64,000 bases of DNA from Micromonospora sp. HNM0581 (lineage in GTDB: Bacteria; Actinomycetota; Actinomycetes; Mycobacteriales; Micromonosporaceae), in NCBI RefSeq assembly GCF_012726175.1, contig NZ_JAASAD010000010.1, positions 124,001 to 188,000 of the forward strand, in the 5' to 3' direction. Position 1 is the stretch's first letter. Each line of letters opens with the position of its first letter. The notes below the pieces were generated by a model, which worked only from the letters and a program-made list of their open reading frames with translations, was not told the origin of the DNA and ran no database searches. The position numbers were made by a program, and so were the translations under genes. Positions 37,803-47,412 of this stretch are shown here, piece by piece.

Positions 37803-39365
37803 GTGTTTGACACCTTGAGTGACCGCCTTTCCGGGATCTTCACCAAGCTCCGCGGCAAGGGACGTCTCACCGACGCCGACATCGACGCCACCGCGCGCGA
37901 GATCCGCCTCGCGCTGCTGGAGGCGGACGTCGCGCTGCCGGTGGTCAAGGGCTTCATCGCGAACGTCAAGGAACGGGCGCGTAGCGCGGAGGTATCCCAG
38001 GCGCTCAACCCGGCCCAGCAGATCATCAAGATCGTCAACGAGGAGCTGATCGCCGTGCTGGGCGGCGAGGGACGGCGACTCCAGTTCGCCAAGCAACCCC
38101 CCACCGTGATCATGCTGGCCGGTCTGCAGGGCTCCGGAAAGACCACCCTCGCCGGCAAGCTGGCCCGCTGGCTCAAGGCCCAGGGGCACCAGCCCTTGCT
38201 GGTCGCCGCCGACCTGCAACGCCCCAACGCCGTCGGCCAGCTTCAGGTGCTCGGTGGACGCGCCGGGGTCGAGGTGTACGCCCCGGAGCCCGGCAACGGC
38301 GTCGGTGACCCGGTCCAGGTCGCGAAGTCCTCTGTCGAACACGCCCGGCGGGCTGCCCGGGACGTCGTCATCGTCGACACCGCCGGACGGCTCGGCATCG
38401 ATGCGGAGATGATGCAGCAGGCCGCTGACATCCGCGACGCGGTCGACCCCGACGAGGTCATCTTCGTCATCGACGCGATGGTCGGCCAGGACGCGGTGCG
38501 CACGGCAGAGGCGTTCCGCGACGGCGTCGGCATCACCGGCGTGGTCCTCTCCAAGCTCGACGGCGACGCCCGTGGTGGTGCTGCGCTGTCGGTCCGTGAG
38601 GTGACCGGGCAGCCGATCCTCTTTGCCTCCACCGGCGAGAAGCTGGCGGACTTCGACGTCTTCCATCCCGACCGGATGGCCAGCCGGATCCTCGGCATGG
38701 GCGACGTTCTCACTCTGATCGAGCAGGCCGAGGCGGCCTTCGACACCGATCAGAAGGAGAAGATGACCGCCAAGCTGATGGGCGGCGAGCAGTTCACTTT
38801 GGAGGACTTCCTCGACCAGCTCATCGCGGTGCGCCGGATGGGGCCGATCGCCAACGTGCTGGCCATGATGCCGGGCATGGGGCAGGTCAAGGACCAGCTC
38901 GCCGAGCTTGACGACCGGCACTTCGACCGGATCACCGCGATCATCCGGTCGATGACCCCGGCCGAGCGCACCAACCCGAAGATCATCAATGGTTCGCGGC
39001 GGGCCCGGATCGCCAACGGCTCCGGGGTGACGGTGATGGACGTCAACCAGCTGCTCAACCGCTTCACCGACGCGCAGAAGATGATGAAGCAGATGGGCGG
39101 CATGATGGGTCTGCCCGGTGCGGGCCGCCGCAAGGCGACCAAGTCGCCGAAGAACAAGCGCAAGGGCACCAAGGGTGGGGGTAGGCCCCGCAGTGGTGCC
39201 GGCGCGCGGGGCGGCCTGCCGGGTGGTTTCCCCGGTGGCATGCCGCAGCTGCCTCCGGGGATGAGCCCCGACGATCTGGCCGCGGGCCAGGGGCTGCCGC
39301 CCGGTTTCCGGCTGCCGAAGATCGACTTCAACAAGCTCGGCAAGGACGGCAAGCCGCCCCGCTGA
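37803..39365 (+). CDS. ffh: Signal recognition particle protein Ffh
   Basis: SRP54 GTPase that binds signal sequences and 4.5S RNA and docks on FtsY. 520 residues. N domain 1-90, G domain with GLQGSGKTTLAGKLARWL near 105, VAADLQRPNAVGQL, VIVDTAGRLGIDAEMM and LSKLDGDARGGAALSV. The M domain (about 310-440) contains the RNA-binding GSRRARIANGSGVTVMDVNQ and Met-rich MMKQMGGMMGLPG. A Gly/Pro/Lys-rich tail of about 80 residues is actinobacterial. GTG start. Confidence 0.97.
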   Translation: MFDTLSDRLSGIFTKLRGKGRLTDADIDATAREIRLALLEADVALPVVKGFIANVKERARSAEVSQALNPAQQIIKIVNEELIAVLGGEGRRLQFAKQPPTVIMLAGLQGSGKTTLAGKLARWLKAQGHQPLLVAADLQRPNAVGQLQVLGGRAGVEVYAPEPGNGVGDPVQVAKSSVEHARRAARDVVIVDTAGRLGIDAEMMQQAADIRDAVDPDEVIFVIDAMVGQDAVRTAEAFRDGVGITGVVLSKLDGDARGGAALSVREVTGQPILFASTGEKLADFDVFHPDRMASRILGMGDVLTLIEQAEAAFDTDQKEKMTAKLMGGEQFTLEDFLDQLIAVRRMGPIANVLAMMPGMGQVKDQLAELDDRHFDRITAIIRSMTPAERTNPKIINGSRRARIANGSGVTVMDVNQLLNRFTDAQKMMKQMGGMMGLPGAGRRKATKSPKNKRKGTKGGGRPRSGAGARGGLPGGFPGGMPQLPPGMSPDDLAAGQGLPPGFRLPKIDFNKLGKDGKPPR

Positions 39366-39457
39366 GCATGTCGGTGACGGCGGGTGACACCGCCTTGACG
39401 GTGCGGCGGGCGGGGCCTTCCCCGGCACGACGATCAGTGATCGGGTAGGACTGTTCC

Positions 39458-40537
39458 ATGGCTCTGCATGTGCGCGGTGTGCTCCTACCCGACGACGAGG
39501 TACGCGACCTGTGGCTGGTCGGCGACCGGGTCACCTTCGATCCGGTGCCCGGCGCGGAAACGGTCGCCGACGGCGGTTTCATCTTGCCCGGCCTGGTGGA
39601 CGCGCACTGCCACATCGGCATCGCCCGCGGCGGCACACCGATCACCTCCCTGGACGAGGCGCGGGCGTTGGCCCGCGTCGACCGGGATGCGGGGGTGCTG
39701 GCCCTCCGCGACGCCGGGTCACCCCTCCCGTACGCGGAACTGGACGATGAACCCGACCTGCCGCGGTTGATACGCGCCGGTCGCCACATCGCACCGCCCA
39801 AGCGGTACTTGCGGGACATCGGTGTGGAGGTGGGCGCCGCGGCGGTGGCCGCCACCGTGACGGAGCAGGCCGCCGCCGGCAACGGCTGGGTGAAGCTGGT
39901 AGGTGACTGGATCGACCGGGGTGTCGGCGATCTGGCACCAGCCTGGGACGCCGACACGATGACCGCCGCCGTCGCCGCCGCGCACGCTGCCGGGGCGCGT
40001 GCCGCCGTGCACACCTTCAGCGAGTCGGCCGTGGAGATCATGGTGCGGGCCGGAGTGGACTCGGTCGAGCACGGCACCGGGCTCAGCTCCGACCTGATCG
40101 ATCTGATGGCTCGGCAGGGCACCGCGTTGATCCCCACGATGATCAACATCCGTACCTTCGGTCGCATCGCCGACCAGGCGCGGCCCAAGTTCCCGGGGTA
40201 CGCCGACCACATGCTCGCCCTGCGTGACCGATTCCCCCAGGTGGTGCGGGCCGCGTACGAGGCCGGTGTGCCGATCTACGTGGGCACCGACGCCGGTGGC
40301 GGCATCGACCACGGGCTCGCCGTCGAGGAGATGCACCTGCTGCACCACGAAGCCGGCATGTCCCGCCTGGACGTTCTCGCTGCCGCCTCCTGGTCTGCCC
40401 GAGCCTGGCTCGGCCTCCCCGGTCTGGTCGAAGGTGGCCTCGCCGACCTGGCGGTCTACCCCCAGGACCCTCGCCGGGACCTCGACGCCCTCCGTACCCC
40501 CACCCGCCTGATCCTCCGCGGTCGACCCGTCCGCTGA
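39458..40537 (+). CDS. Metal-dependent amidohydrolase family protein
   Basis: 359 residues with the amidohydrolase TIM barrel. The metal motif is LPGLVDAHCHIGIA (HxH), with DGGFILPG just before it. Later ligands are in AVHTFSESAVE, SVEHGTGLS and VGTDAGGGIDHG (the Asp). The substrate is unknown; relatives include imidazolonepropionase and prolidase-like enzymes. A similar gene follows ffh in M. tuberculosis (as I recall). A probable leaderless start: TAGGAC 6 nt before the ATG. Confidence 0.85.
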   Translation: MALHVRGVLLPDDEVRDLWLVGDRVTFDPVPGAETVADGGFILPGLVDAHCHIGIARGGTPITSLDEARALARVDRDAGVLALRDAGSPLPYAELDDEPDLPRLIRAGRHIAPPKRYLRDIGVEVGAAAVAATVTEQAAAGNGWVKLVGDWIDRGVGDLAPAWDADTMTAAVAAAHAAGARAAVHTFSESAVEIMVRAGVDSVEHGTGLSSDLIDLMARQGTALIPTMINIRTFGRIADQARPKFPGYADHMLALRDRFPQVVRAAYEAGVPIYVGTDAGGGIDHGLAVEEMHLLHHEAGMSRLDVLAAASWSARAWLGLPGLVEGGLADLAVYPQDPRRDLDALRTPTRLILRGRPVR

Positions 40538-40672
40538 CAGCCACCCCGCCGGACTTTCCGGCGCTCGTGCTGTCGCCGCTGCGCGCGTGTCGCGACGACA
40601 ACACCACGAGCACCATCGAGGTGGGGCGGGTGAGCCGGTGTCGAATCGGGCGGGCGCATAGGATGTGCGGTC

Positions 40673-42079
40673 ATGGCGCGCGTGCTTACTCCCCGGGCAG
40701 AGGACTTTCCTCGCTGGTACCAGGATCTGATCGCCAAGGCGAAGCTGGCCGACAACGGGCCGGTGCGGGGCACCATGGTGATCCGACCGGCCGGCTACGC
40801 CATCTGGGAACGGATGCAGGCCGAGATGGACGACCGGATCAAGGCGGCGGGTGCGGAGAACGCCTACTTCCCGTTGTTCATTCCGGAGAGCTATCTCAAG
40901 CGTGAGGCCGAGCACGTCGAGGGCTTCTCGCCGGAACTGGCCGTGGTGACCCACGGTGGTGGCAAGCAGCTCGCCGAGCCGGTGGTGGTGCGGCCGACGA
41001 GCGAGACGGTCATCGGCGAGTTCATGGCCAAGTGGATCGACTCCTACCGGGACCTGCCGCTGTTGCTCAACCAATGGGCCAACGTGGTCCGCTGGGAGTT
41101 GCGCCCCCGGGTGTTCCTGCGGACCAGTGAGTTCCTCTGGCAGGAGGGACACACCGCGCACGCCACCCGCCAGGACGCCCGTGCCTACGCCCGCAAGATC
41201 CTGCACGAGGCGTACGAGGACCTGATGGTGAACGTGCTCGGCATCCCGGTGACGGTCGGGCTGAAGACCACCCGTGAGCGTTTCGCCGGGGCGACCGCCA
41301 CCTACACCTGCGAAGGCATGATGGGTGACGGCAAGGCGCTCCAGCTCGGCACCAGTCACGAGTTGGGCCAGAACTTCGCCAAGGCGTTCGACATCAGCTA
41401 CTCCTCGGCCGAGGGTGGTCGGGAGCACGCGTGGACGACTTCCTGGGGCACCTCGACGCGGATGCTCGGCGGCCTGATCATGTGCCACGGCGACGACAAC
41501 GGGCTGCGGGTGCCGCCGCGGTTGGCGCCGACCCAGGCGTACGTCATGGTGGTCAAGGACGGTGACGGTGTCGCCGAGGCTGCGGTCAAGCTCCGCGACG
41601 CGCTCCGCGACGCGGGGGTGCGGGTCGCGCTCGACGACCGTACCGACACCCCCTTCGGCCGCCGGGCCGTCGATGCCGAGCTTCGCGGCTATCCGGTACG
41701 CGTCGAGGTCGGTCCCCGCGACCTGGCTACCGGCAACGCGGTGGTGGTCCGCCGTACGGACGGCTCGAAGTCGCCCACCCCGGTGGCCGACGTGGTCGGT
41801 GCGGTGCTCGCCGCCCTCGACGCCGACCAGCGGGCGTTGCACGATCAGGCGCTCGCCTTCCGCGAGTCGCGCACGGTCGAAGTGGCGACCCTCGACGAGG
41901 CGCTGGAGGCGGCAGCCACCGGCTGGGCCCGCGTCCCGTGGTCGGCCGTCGGCGTCGACGGCGAGGCGAAGGCCAACGCCCAGGGCGTCACCGTCCGGTG
42001 TCTGGTCCACGCCGACGGCACCGTCCCCGACACCGAGACCGAGCCTGACCTGACCGCCATCCTCGCCCGCGCCTACTGA
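40673..42079 (+). CDS. proS: Prolyl-tRNA synthetase, archaeal/eukaryotic type
   Basis: 468 residues. Class II motifs are visible: motif 2 RPRVFLRTSEFLWQEGHTAH, RPTSETVIGEFMAKWID near 110 and the motif 3 region. There is no editing insertion, and the C-terminus ends ILARAY, the terminal Tyr typical of the archaeal-type enzyme. Charges tRNA-Pro. TAGGAT lies 8 nt before the ATG and would give a leaderless or nearly leaderless mRNA. Confidence 0.96.
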   Translation: MARVLTPRAEDFPRWYQDLIAKAKLADNGPVRGTMVIRPAGYAIWERMQAEMDDRIKAAGAENAYFPLFIPESYLKREAEHVEGFSPELAVVTHGGGKQLAEPVVVRPTSETVIGEFMAKWIDSYRDLPLLLNQWANVVRWELRPRVFLRTSEFLWQEGHTAHATRQDARAYARKILHEAYEDLMVNVLGIPVTVGLKTTRERFAGATATYTCEGMMGDGKALQLGTSHELGQNFAKAFDISYSSAEGGREHAWTTSWGTSTRMLGGLIMCHGDDNGLRVPPRLAPTQAYVMVVKDGDGVAEAAVKLRDALRDAGVRVALDDRTDTPFGRRAVDAELRGYPVRVEVGPRDLATGNAVVVRRTDGSKSPTPVADVVGAVLAALDADQRALHDQALAFRESRTVEVATLDEALEAAATGWARVPWSAVGVDGEAKANAQGVTVRCLVHADGTVPDTETEPDLTAILARAY

Positions 42080-42167
42080 CCCACCCCACCCCCGCCCGTC
42101 GCGTTGTACCCGAGGGCGGCAGCGCAGTCGATCTCTTGACGGGGGGCACGGCCGGGCTGGGTGGGGG

Positions 42168-42173
42168 TAGGGT
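42168..42173 (+). promoter_or_regulatory. Leaderless -10 element for the DUF402 gene
   Basis: TAGGGT lies exactly 6 nt before the GTG at 42180, without a Shine-Dalgarno. Confidence 0.5.
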
Positions 42174-42179
42174 CGGGGT

Positions 42180-42827
42180 GTGAGGTTTGAGGCGGGCCGG
42201 TTGGTTGTGCACCGCAACGTGCGGCGGGGGCGGATCGGATGGGTCCGGCCGGCCCGGGTGGTGAGCGACGACGAGCGCGGGTTGCTGCTCTGGGTGGCTG
42301 AGGGCACGCCGGTGGCGAGCGAGGTCAACGCTGCCGGGCTCGGCATGCGAGCCGTGCCCTTCCGGGAGTGGCTGACCCCTACCTTTCGACTGACGCAAGG
42401 GCTCTGGGACGGTCCGCCGCTGCTGAAGTTCCTGCCCACCGGCGCAGCCCACTCGGTCTGGTGGTTCCGCGACGTGCGAGGCCACTTCGCCGGGTGGTAC
42501 GTCAACCTGGAGGAGGCCGGCGTCCGCTGGGACGACGGCGGGTCGGCCGGTGTCGACATCGTCGACCAGGATCTCGACGTGTGGGTTCGTCCGGACCGCA
42601 GCTGGGAGTGGAAGGACGAGGACGAGTTCGTCGAGCGGTTGGCCTTCCCGGAGCACTACTGGGTGACCGACGAGGCAGCGGTACGGGCCGAGGGTAAACG
42701 GGTGATAGCACTCGCCGAGGCCGGAGCCTTTCCCTTCGACGGCACCTGGTGCGACTTCACCGCACCGCCGCACTGGACTGCTCCGGCTGACCTGCCCGCC
42801 GGCTGGGACCGCCCGCCGGTCCGCTGA
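42180..42827 (+). CDS. DUF402 domain protein
   Basis: 215 residues. The conserved core HSVWWFRDVRGHFAGWYVNL followed by VDIVDQDLDVWVRPDRSWEW and DEDEFVERLA is the DUF402/FomD-like signature, with acidic residues that bind metal in characterised members. Those hydrolyse nucleoside di- and triphosphates or CMP-linked intermediates. GTG start with a leaderless promoter. It lies between proS and the rpsP operon, with no obvious link to either. Confidence 0.85.
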   Translation: MRFEAGRLVVHRNVRRGRIGWVRPARVVSDDERGLLLWVAEGTPVASEVNAAGLGMRAVPFREWLTPTFRLTQGLWDGPPLLKFLPTGAAHSVWWFRDVRGHFAGWYVNLEEAGVRWDDGGSAGVDIVDQDLDVWVRPDRSWEWKDEDEFVERLAFPEHYWVTDEAAVRAEGKRVIALAEAGAFPFDGTWCDFTAPPHWTAPADLPAGWDRPPVR

Positions 42828-43066
42828 CCGGTTCGGCTGTGTCTGCCGCCACGCAGGGCCGTGCTTACCGGTGCGGTGTGAGCGCCCGGGGGAGGATCTG
42901 GCAGAATGGCTGGCTGGTATCCGGCGCGTGTCCGGCGCCCTCTAACCCGGGCGCGTCGCCAGTCCACCCGAGCGGTCTCCGGCCCAACCCCACTGTGCCG
43001 GTTGGCGCTCACCCGTGCACACCGCCCGTACCGGGTCGGTGAGATCGCAACAGGAGCGAAACAACC

Positions 43067-43537
43067 GTGGCCGTAAAGATCCGGCTCCTGCGGATGGGCA
43101 AGATCCGCAACCCGCAGTACCGCATCGTCGTCGCCGACTCGCGTACCAAGCGCGACGGCCGGGCGATCGAGTTCGTCGGGATCTACCAGCCGAAGGAGGA
43201 CCCTTCGGTCATCGAGGTCAAGTCGGAGCGGGTCCAGTACTGGCTCTCCGTCGGCGCCCAGCCCAGCGAGGCGGTGCAGCGGCTGCTGGAGCTGACCGGT
43301 GACTGGCAGAAGTTCAAGGGCCTGCCGGCCCCGCCGCCGCTGAAGGTCGCTCCCGAGCGGGCCGACCGCAAGGCGGCGTACGAGGCCGAGGCGAAGGCTG
43401 CCGCAGGTGTCGCCGACACCCCGGCCAAGCCGGCGAAGAAGGCCACCAAGGCTGCCGAGGCCACCGAGGCCCCGAAGGCCGAGGAAGCCCCGAAGGCCGA
43501 GGAGCAGCCCGCCGCCGACTCCGGCGAGCAGGCCTGA
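43067..43537 (+). CDS. rpsP: 30S ribosomal protein S16
   Basis: 156 residues. [20 protein letters not shown] and [12 protein letters not shown] are the S16 signature (the first 80 residues). The remaining ~75 residues are an Ala/Lys/Glu-rich tail with repeated APKAEE units, common in actinobacteria but longer than in E. coli (82 aa). CAGGAG precedes the GTG. First gene of rpsP-khpA-rimM-trmD-rplS. About 240 bp upstream without a gene hold its promoter region. Confidence 0.97.
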   Translation: MAVKIRLLRMGKIRNPQYRIVVADSRTKRDGRAIEFVGIYQPKEDPSVIEVKSERVQYWLSVGAQPSEAVQRLLELTGDWQKFKGLPAPPPLKVAPERADRKAAYEAEAKAAAGVADTPAKPAKKATKAAEATEAPKAEEAPKAEEQPAADSGEQA

Positions 43538-43538
43538 C

Positions 43539-43772
43539 ATGGCGCTGCGGCCGGCGTTGGAGCACCTGGTCAAGGGCATCGTCGACCACCCCGACGACGT
43601 GCGCGTCCGGCTGGTCGACTCCCGTCGCGGGAAGCGGCTCGAGGTCCGAGTCCATCCCGAGGACCTGGGCACCGTGATCGGGCGGTCCGGCCGGACTGCC
43701 AAGGCCCTGCGTCAGGTGATCGGCTCCATCGGTGGGCGCGGCGTACGCGTCGACATCGTCGACTCGTACTGA
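43539..43772 (+). CDS. khpA: KH-domain RNA-binding protein KhpA
   Basis: 77 residues, a single KH domain: VRVHPEDLGTVIGRSGRTAKALRQVIG contains the GxxG loop (GRSG). KhpA with KhpB/EloR modulates cell division and RNA in Firmicutes; the actinobacterial homologue lies beside rpsP, as here. The start is one base after the rpsP stop, and the stop shares one base with the rimM ATG. Confidence 0.95.
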   Translation: MALRPALEHLVKGIVDHPDDVRVRLVDSRRGKRLEVRVHPEDLGTVIGRSGRTAKALRQVIGSIGGRGVRVDIVDSY

Positions 43773-44338
43773 TGCTGCTCATCGTCGGCAGGATCGGCAA
43801 GCCGCACGGCATCCGCGGTGAGGTCACCGTGCAGGTGCGCACCGACGAGCCTGAGACGCGGTTCGCTCCCGGCATGGTGCTCAACGCCGTGCCGGGGGCG
43901 AACGCCGCCACCGCCACCGGACCCGCACCGGTCGGCCCCGGTGTGCCGTTCCGGATTCCCGACACGTTGACCGTCGAGTCCGCACGCCGGCACCAGGGGC
44001 GGCTGCTGGTCGCCTTCGACGGGGTGCTGGACCGCGACGTTGCCGAGGCGCTGCGGGGGACCCTGCTCGGCGTGGACAGCGCCGATGTCGATCCGCCCGA
44101 GGATCCCGAGGAGTTCCACGATCACGAGCTGGTGGGACTGGCGGTGGTCACGCCGGACGGCGAGCGGTTGGGCGAGGTGGCCCGGATCGACCACGCTCCG
44201 GCGTCGGACCTGCTGGTGCTGCGGCGTCCCGAGGGGCACACGGCGCTGATCCCGTTCGTCAGGGCCATCGTCCCCGAGGTCGATCTCGCCGGTGGCCGCG
44301 TCGTGGTGGACCCACCCGCTGGCCTGCTCGATCTCTGA
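43772..44338 (+). CDS. rimM: Ribosome maturation factor RimM
   Basis: 188 residues. LLIVGRIGKPHGIRGEVTVQ is the diagnostic N-terminal start. A central loop (NAATATGPAPVGPGV) is longer than in E. coli. The PRC-barrel C-domain has HELVGLAVVTPDGERLGEV, IPFVRAIVPEVD and the end VVDPPAGLLDL. It assists 30S head assembly around S19. ATG overlaps the khpA stop by one base. Confidence 0.96.
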   Translation: MLLIVGRIGKPHGIRGEVTVQVRTDEPETRFAPGMVLNAVPGANAATATGPAPVGPGVPFRIPDTLTVESARRHQGRLLVAFDGVLDRDVAEALRGTLLGVDSADVDPPEDPEEFHDHELVGLAVVTPDGERLGEVARIDHAPASDLLVLRRPEGHTALIPFVRAIVPEVDLAGGRVVVDPPAGLLDL

Positions 44339-44353
44339 CTGGCGGAGCCCCTG

Positions 44354-45127
44354 ATGCGCGTCGACATCGTGTCGATCTTTCCGGAGTATCTCGCCCCGCT
44401 GGACCTGTCGCTGATCGGCCGAGCGAGGGCCAACGGCACGCTGCGGCTGACCGTGCACGATCTGCGGGACTGGACCCACGACGTGCACCGGACCGTCGAC
44501 GACACCCCCTACGGCGGCGGTCCGGGCATGGTGATGCGGCCGGAGCCGTGGGGGGAGGCGTTGGACGCCCTGGCGCCGACGGAGCTGACCCCGCCGCGAC
44601 TGCTGGTGCCGTCGCCGGCCGGGGTGCCCTTCACCCAGGCAGTGGCCGCCGAGTTGGCCGCCGAGCCGCACCTGTTGTTCGCGTGCGGCCGGTACGAGGG
44701 CATCGACCAACGGGTCCTCGACCACGCGGCGACACGGATGCCGGTCACCGAGGTGAGCCTCGGTGACTATGTGCTCTTCGGTGGTGAGGTGGCGGTGCTG
44801 GTGATCCTGGAGGCGGTGACCAGGCTGCTGCCGGGAGTGCTCGGCAACTCGGGTTCGCTCGCCGAGGAGTCCCACGCGCACGGGTTGCTGGAGGCGCCGA
44901 TGTACACCAAGCCGGCGACCTGGCGTGGACTCCCGGTGCCGGAGGTGCTCCGTTCCGGCGATCACGGCCGGATCGCCCGCTGGCGTCGTGACGAGGCGTT
45001 GGTACGGACCGGTCGTCGACGGCCGGACATGCTCACCGGACTGGATCCGCAGAGCCTGGACGGGCGGGACAGGGCGGCCTTGGACCGGGCCGGATTTCAG
45101 GTGCCCGGGCCCGATGTGGCAAAGTAG
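44354..45127 (+). CDS. trmD: tRNA (guanine(37)-N(1))-methyltransferase
   Basis: SPOUT methyltransferase that makes m1G37 and prevents frameshifting. 257 residues. [39 protein letters not shown] and the trefoil-knot motif [20 protein letters not shown] with LLPGVLGN are all present. The last part, [19 protein letters not shown], is typical. Follows rimM by 15 bp. Confidence 0.97.
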   Translation: MRVDIVSIFPEYLAPLDLSLIGRARANGTLRLTVHDLRDWTHDVHRTVDDTPYGGGPGMVMRPEPWGEALDALAPTELTPPRLLVPSPAGVPFTQAVAAELAAEPHLLFACGRYEGIDQRVLDHAATRMPVTEVSLGDYVLFGGEVAVLVILEAVTRLLPGVLGNSGSLAEESHAHGLLEAPMYTKPATWRGLPVPEVLRSGDHGRIARWRRDEALVRTGRRRPDMLTGLDPQSLDGRDRAALDRAGFQVPGPDVAK

Positions 45128-45136
45128 GGGGGTTGC

Positions 45137-45150
45137 CGCAGTCGACTGCG
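45137..45150. repeat. 14-bp palindrome between trmD and rplS
   Basis: CGCAGTCGACTGCG is a perfect palindrome, followed by a partial repeat GCGACTGCG at 45158-45166. It sits in the leader before rplS and could be a hairpin in the mRNA; no regulatory role is shown. Confidence 0.4.
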
Positions 45151-45271
45151 CCCGTAGGCGACTGCGAGGATCTCCAACCGGGGTCGGTTCCACCGGCCCG
45201 CACAAGGGGATCAGTATCACCCATCCGCGCGCCGAGTGACGGTGCGCCGTGAGCCTCACGAGGACACAGCG

Positions 45272-45628
45272 ATGAACATCCTGGACGCCCTTGACGCCCA
45301 GTCGAAGCGCACCGACCTGCCCGACTTCCGTGCCGGTGACACCGTCAAGGTGCACGCCCGGGTGGTTGAGGGGGCTCGGTCCCGGGTCCAGATCTTCCAG
45401 GGCGTCGTCATCCGCCGCCAGGGTGCTGGGCTGCGCGAGACCTTCACCGTCCGTAAGCTCAGCTTCGGCGTCGGCGTCGAGCGGACCTATCCGATCAACA
45501 GCCCGGCGATCGACCGGATCGAGGTCGCGGTCCGCGGTGACGTCCGTCGGGCCAAGCTTTACTACCTGCGTGAGCTGCGGGGCAAGAAGGCCAAGATCAA
45601 GGAGCTGCGCGAGAAGCAGCCGAGCTGA
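45272..45628 (+). CDS. rplS: 50S ribosomal protein L19
   Basis: 118 residues. [19 protein letters not shown] is the L19 start, then [32 protein letters not shown] and [20 protein letters not shown]. The ATG at 45272 is preferred over an in-frame GTG at 45236 because the family begins at MNIL and GAGGACAC lies upstream. Last gene of the rpsP operon, with its own terminator. Confidence 0.97.
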   Translation: MNILDALDAQSKRTDLPDFRAGDTVKVHARVVEGARSRVQIFQGVVIRRQGAGLRETFTVRKLSFGVGVERTYPINSPAIDRIEVAVRGDVRRAKLYYLRELRGKKAKIKELREKQPS

Positions 45629-45745
45629 CCTCGCTCTGCGCCACGCCGCCCAAGCTGCGCGTATGTCGTACTCGTCAGTCCGCACTACCCTGGTGGTACG
45701 GGCGCAGCGCGGCGGTGACCCGCCTCCTGTGGCGGGTGACCTCCA

Positions 45746-45785
45746 CTACCGCCCGGGGAGCCTCGACGAGGTTCCCGGGCGGTAG
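45746..45785 (+). terminator. Terminator after rplS
   Basis: CTACCGCCCGGG and CCCGGGCGGTAG form a perfect 12-bp stem; the loop itself carries a shorter CCTC/GAGG stem, and TCGTTT follows. The likely end of the rpsP-rplS transcript, just before the first lepB. Confidence 0.8.
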
Positions 45786-45805
45786 TCGTTTCTGCGGACC
45801 TGGGA

Positions 45806-46693
45806 GTGGGCGTGGTACAGGCGCTTGACGACGGCGGTGCGGTTGATCCGTGGCGACGACGTAACCGGCGCGGTAAGCGGCAGATGCCACTCTGGCAGGA
45901 GTTGCCGCTGCTCCTCATCGTCGCTTTCTGCCTGGCGGTGCTGATCCGCACGTTCCTGCTCCAGGCGTTCTTCATCCCCTCCGGGTCGATGGAGGACACT
46001 CTGCTCGTCGGTGACCGGGTGGTGGTGAACAAGGTCGTCTACGACGTCCGGAACCCGCTGCGGGGCGAGGTGGTTGTCTTCCGGGGCACCGATCAGTGGG
46101 TCCCGCAGGTGGATGCGCAACCGGCCACCAGCTTCGCCGACAAGTTCGGCCGCACGGTCGGTGACCTGGTCGGCGTTGGTCGTCCGGGTGAGAAGGACTT
46201 CATCAAACGCGTCATCGGACTACCCGGCGACCGGGTGAGCTGCTGCGACGATCAGGGGCGGGTGCTGGTCAACGGCACCCCGTTGGACGAGTCCGCGTAC
46301 GTGCTGCGTGACTCGCCGTTGGATTTCCCACCGAATCCACAGGAATGCCGTTCCCGGCGGTTCGAGGAGATCGTTGTTCCGCCAGGTCAGATGTTCGTCC
46401 TCGGCGACCACCGGCAGGTCTCGCAGGACGCGAGGTGCCAGGGCACGGTGCCGATCGAGAACGTGGTCGGCCGGGCGTTCGCGGTGGTCTGGCCATCCGA
46501 CAGGTGGCATTCGCTGCCGATTCCCGACACCTTCGCCAGCGTCGCCCCGCCAACGGCAGCCGACGGGGCGGCCCCGGTACGCACCGACTCCAACGGTGGT
46601 GTCGTCCTGCTTCTCCCGGTTGCAGCCACACTTTCCGTTCTCGCGCGTTCCAGACGGTGGCGCTTGGCCGGGCAACGTAGGCTCCTTCCGTGA
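45806..46693 (+). CDS. lepB: Signal peptidase I (first of two)
   Basis: 295 residues. A basic N-terminus and one transmembrane helix (LPLLLIVAFCLAVLIRTFLL) lead to the catalytic IPSGSMEDT with Ser61 and the DFIKRVIGLPGD loop with the general-base Lys134. It carries an insert (about 100-125, TDQWVPQVDAQPATSF) and a C-terminal second hydrophobic segment (VVLLLPVAATLSVL) that the second copy lacks. Cleaves signal peptides on the outer face of the membrane. The next lepB overlaps by GTGA. Confidence 0.95.
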   Translation: MGVVQALDDGGAVDPWRRRNRRGKRQMPLWQELPLLLIVAFCLAVLIRTFLLQAFFIPSGSMEDTLLVGDRVVVNKVVYDVRNPLRGEVVVFRGTDQWVPQVDAQPATSFADKFGRTVGDLVGVGRPGEKDFIKRVIGLPGDRVSCCDDQGRVLVNGTPLDESAYVLRDSPLDFPPNPQECRSRRFEEIVVPPGQMFVLGDHRQVSQDARCQGTVPIENVVGRAFAVVWPSDRWHSLPIPDTFASVAPPTAADGAAPVRTDSNGGVVLLLPVAATLSVLARSRRWRLAGQRRLLP

Positions 46694-47325
46694 TTGACGA
46701 GCAGACCGACACGCCCCGCCACTCCTTCTGGAAGGAACTGCCCATCCTCCTCGGGGTGGCGATCCTGGTCGCGGTACTGGTACGCGCTTTCGTACTGCAG
46801 ACCTTCTTCATCCCCTCACCGTCGATGGAGAACACACTCAAGATCGACGATCGGGTGCTCGTCAACAAACTCGTCTACCACACGCGTTCACCGCACCGCG
46901 GCGAAGTGATCGTCTTCAAGGCTCCGCTCGAGTGGAGCGGCAGACCCGCGGGGGAGGACTTCATCAAGCGGGTGATCGGTGTGGGCGGTGACCGCATCGT
47001 CTGCTGCGACGACCAGGACCGCCTGTTGGTCAACGGCATCCCGCTCGACGAGCCGTACATCTTCTCCGTGGATGGCCAGCGCGACAAGCCAGCGGACCAG
47101 GAGTTCGACGTAGAGGTGCCCGAGGGGCGGCTCTGGGTGATGGGCGACCACCGCTCCGCCTCCGGTGACTCACTCGAGCACTACCAGCAGTCCGGTCAGA
47201 ACATCGAGACCGCCACCATCCCCGAAGACGACGTGGTCGGGCGGGCCTTCACCATCTTCTGGCCGTTCGACCGGGCCACCATCCTGACCGTGCCGGACGA
47301 GTTCGACGCGATTCCCGCGTCCTGA
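46690..47325 (+). CDS. lepB: Signal peptidase I (second of two)
   Basis: 211 residues, compact version: transmembrane helix LPILLGVAILVAVLVRAFVL, then IPSPSMENT with Ser45 and the DFIKRVIGVGGD loop with Lys93. The VMGDHRSASGDSLEHY box is the conserved substrate-cleft region. Unlike copy one it has no C-terminal membrane segment, so topology and substrates may differ. Gene pairs of this kind occur in Streptomyces (sip genes). Confidence 0.95.
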   Translation: MIDEQTDTPRHSFWKELPILLGVAILVAVLVRAFVLQTFFIPSPSMENTLKIDDRVLVNKLVYHTRSPHRGEVIVFKAPLEWSGRPAGEDFIKRVIGVGGDRIVCCDDQDRLLVNGIPLDEPYIFSVDGQRDKPADQEFDVEVPEGRLWVMGDHRSASGDSLEHYQQSGQNIETATIPEDDVVGRAFTIFWPFDRATILTVPDEFDAIPAS

Positions 47326-47412
47326 TCCGGGCCGGCCTTGCGGTAGGCGAGTGCTTCCGGGGGCAGGCGGCGCGGCGTGGGCGACGTCGCAGGCATCTGG
47401 CAGTCTGGTGCG

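Noticed and set aside
39719..42559. 946-codon open frame antisense to the amidohydrolase, proS and DUF402 genes
   Set aside because: Low-complexity His/Gly/Arg translation; the sense genes are clear.
42828..43066. 240-bp gap before rpsP considered for a tRNA or riboswitch
   Set aside because: No cloverleaf or known aptamer pattern; short inverted repeats only.
43712..45685. 657-codon open frame antisense to rimM-trmD-rplS
   Set aside because: Shadow of certain ribosomal and tRNA-modification genes.
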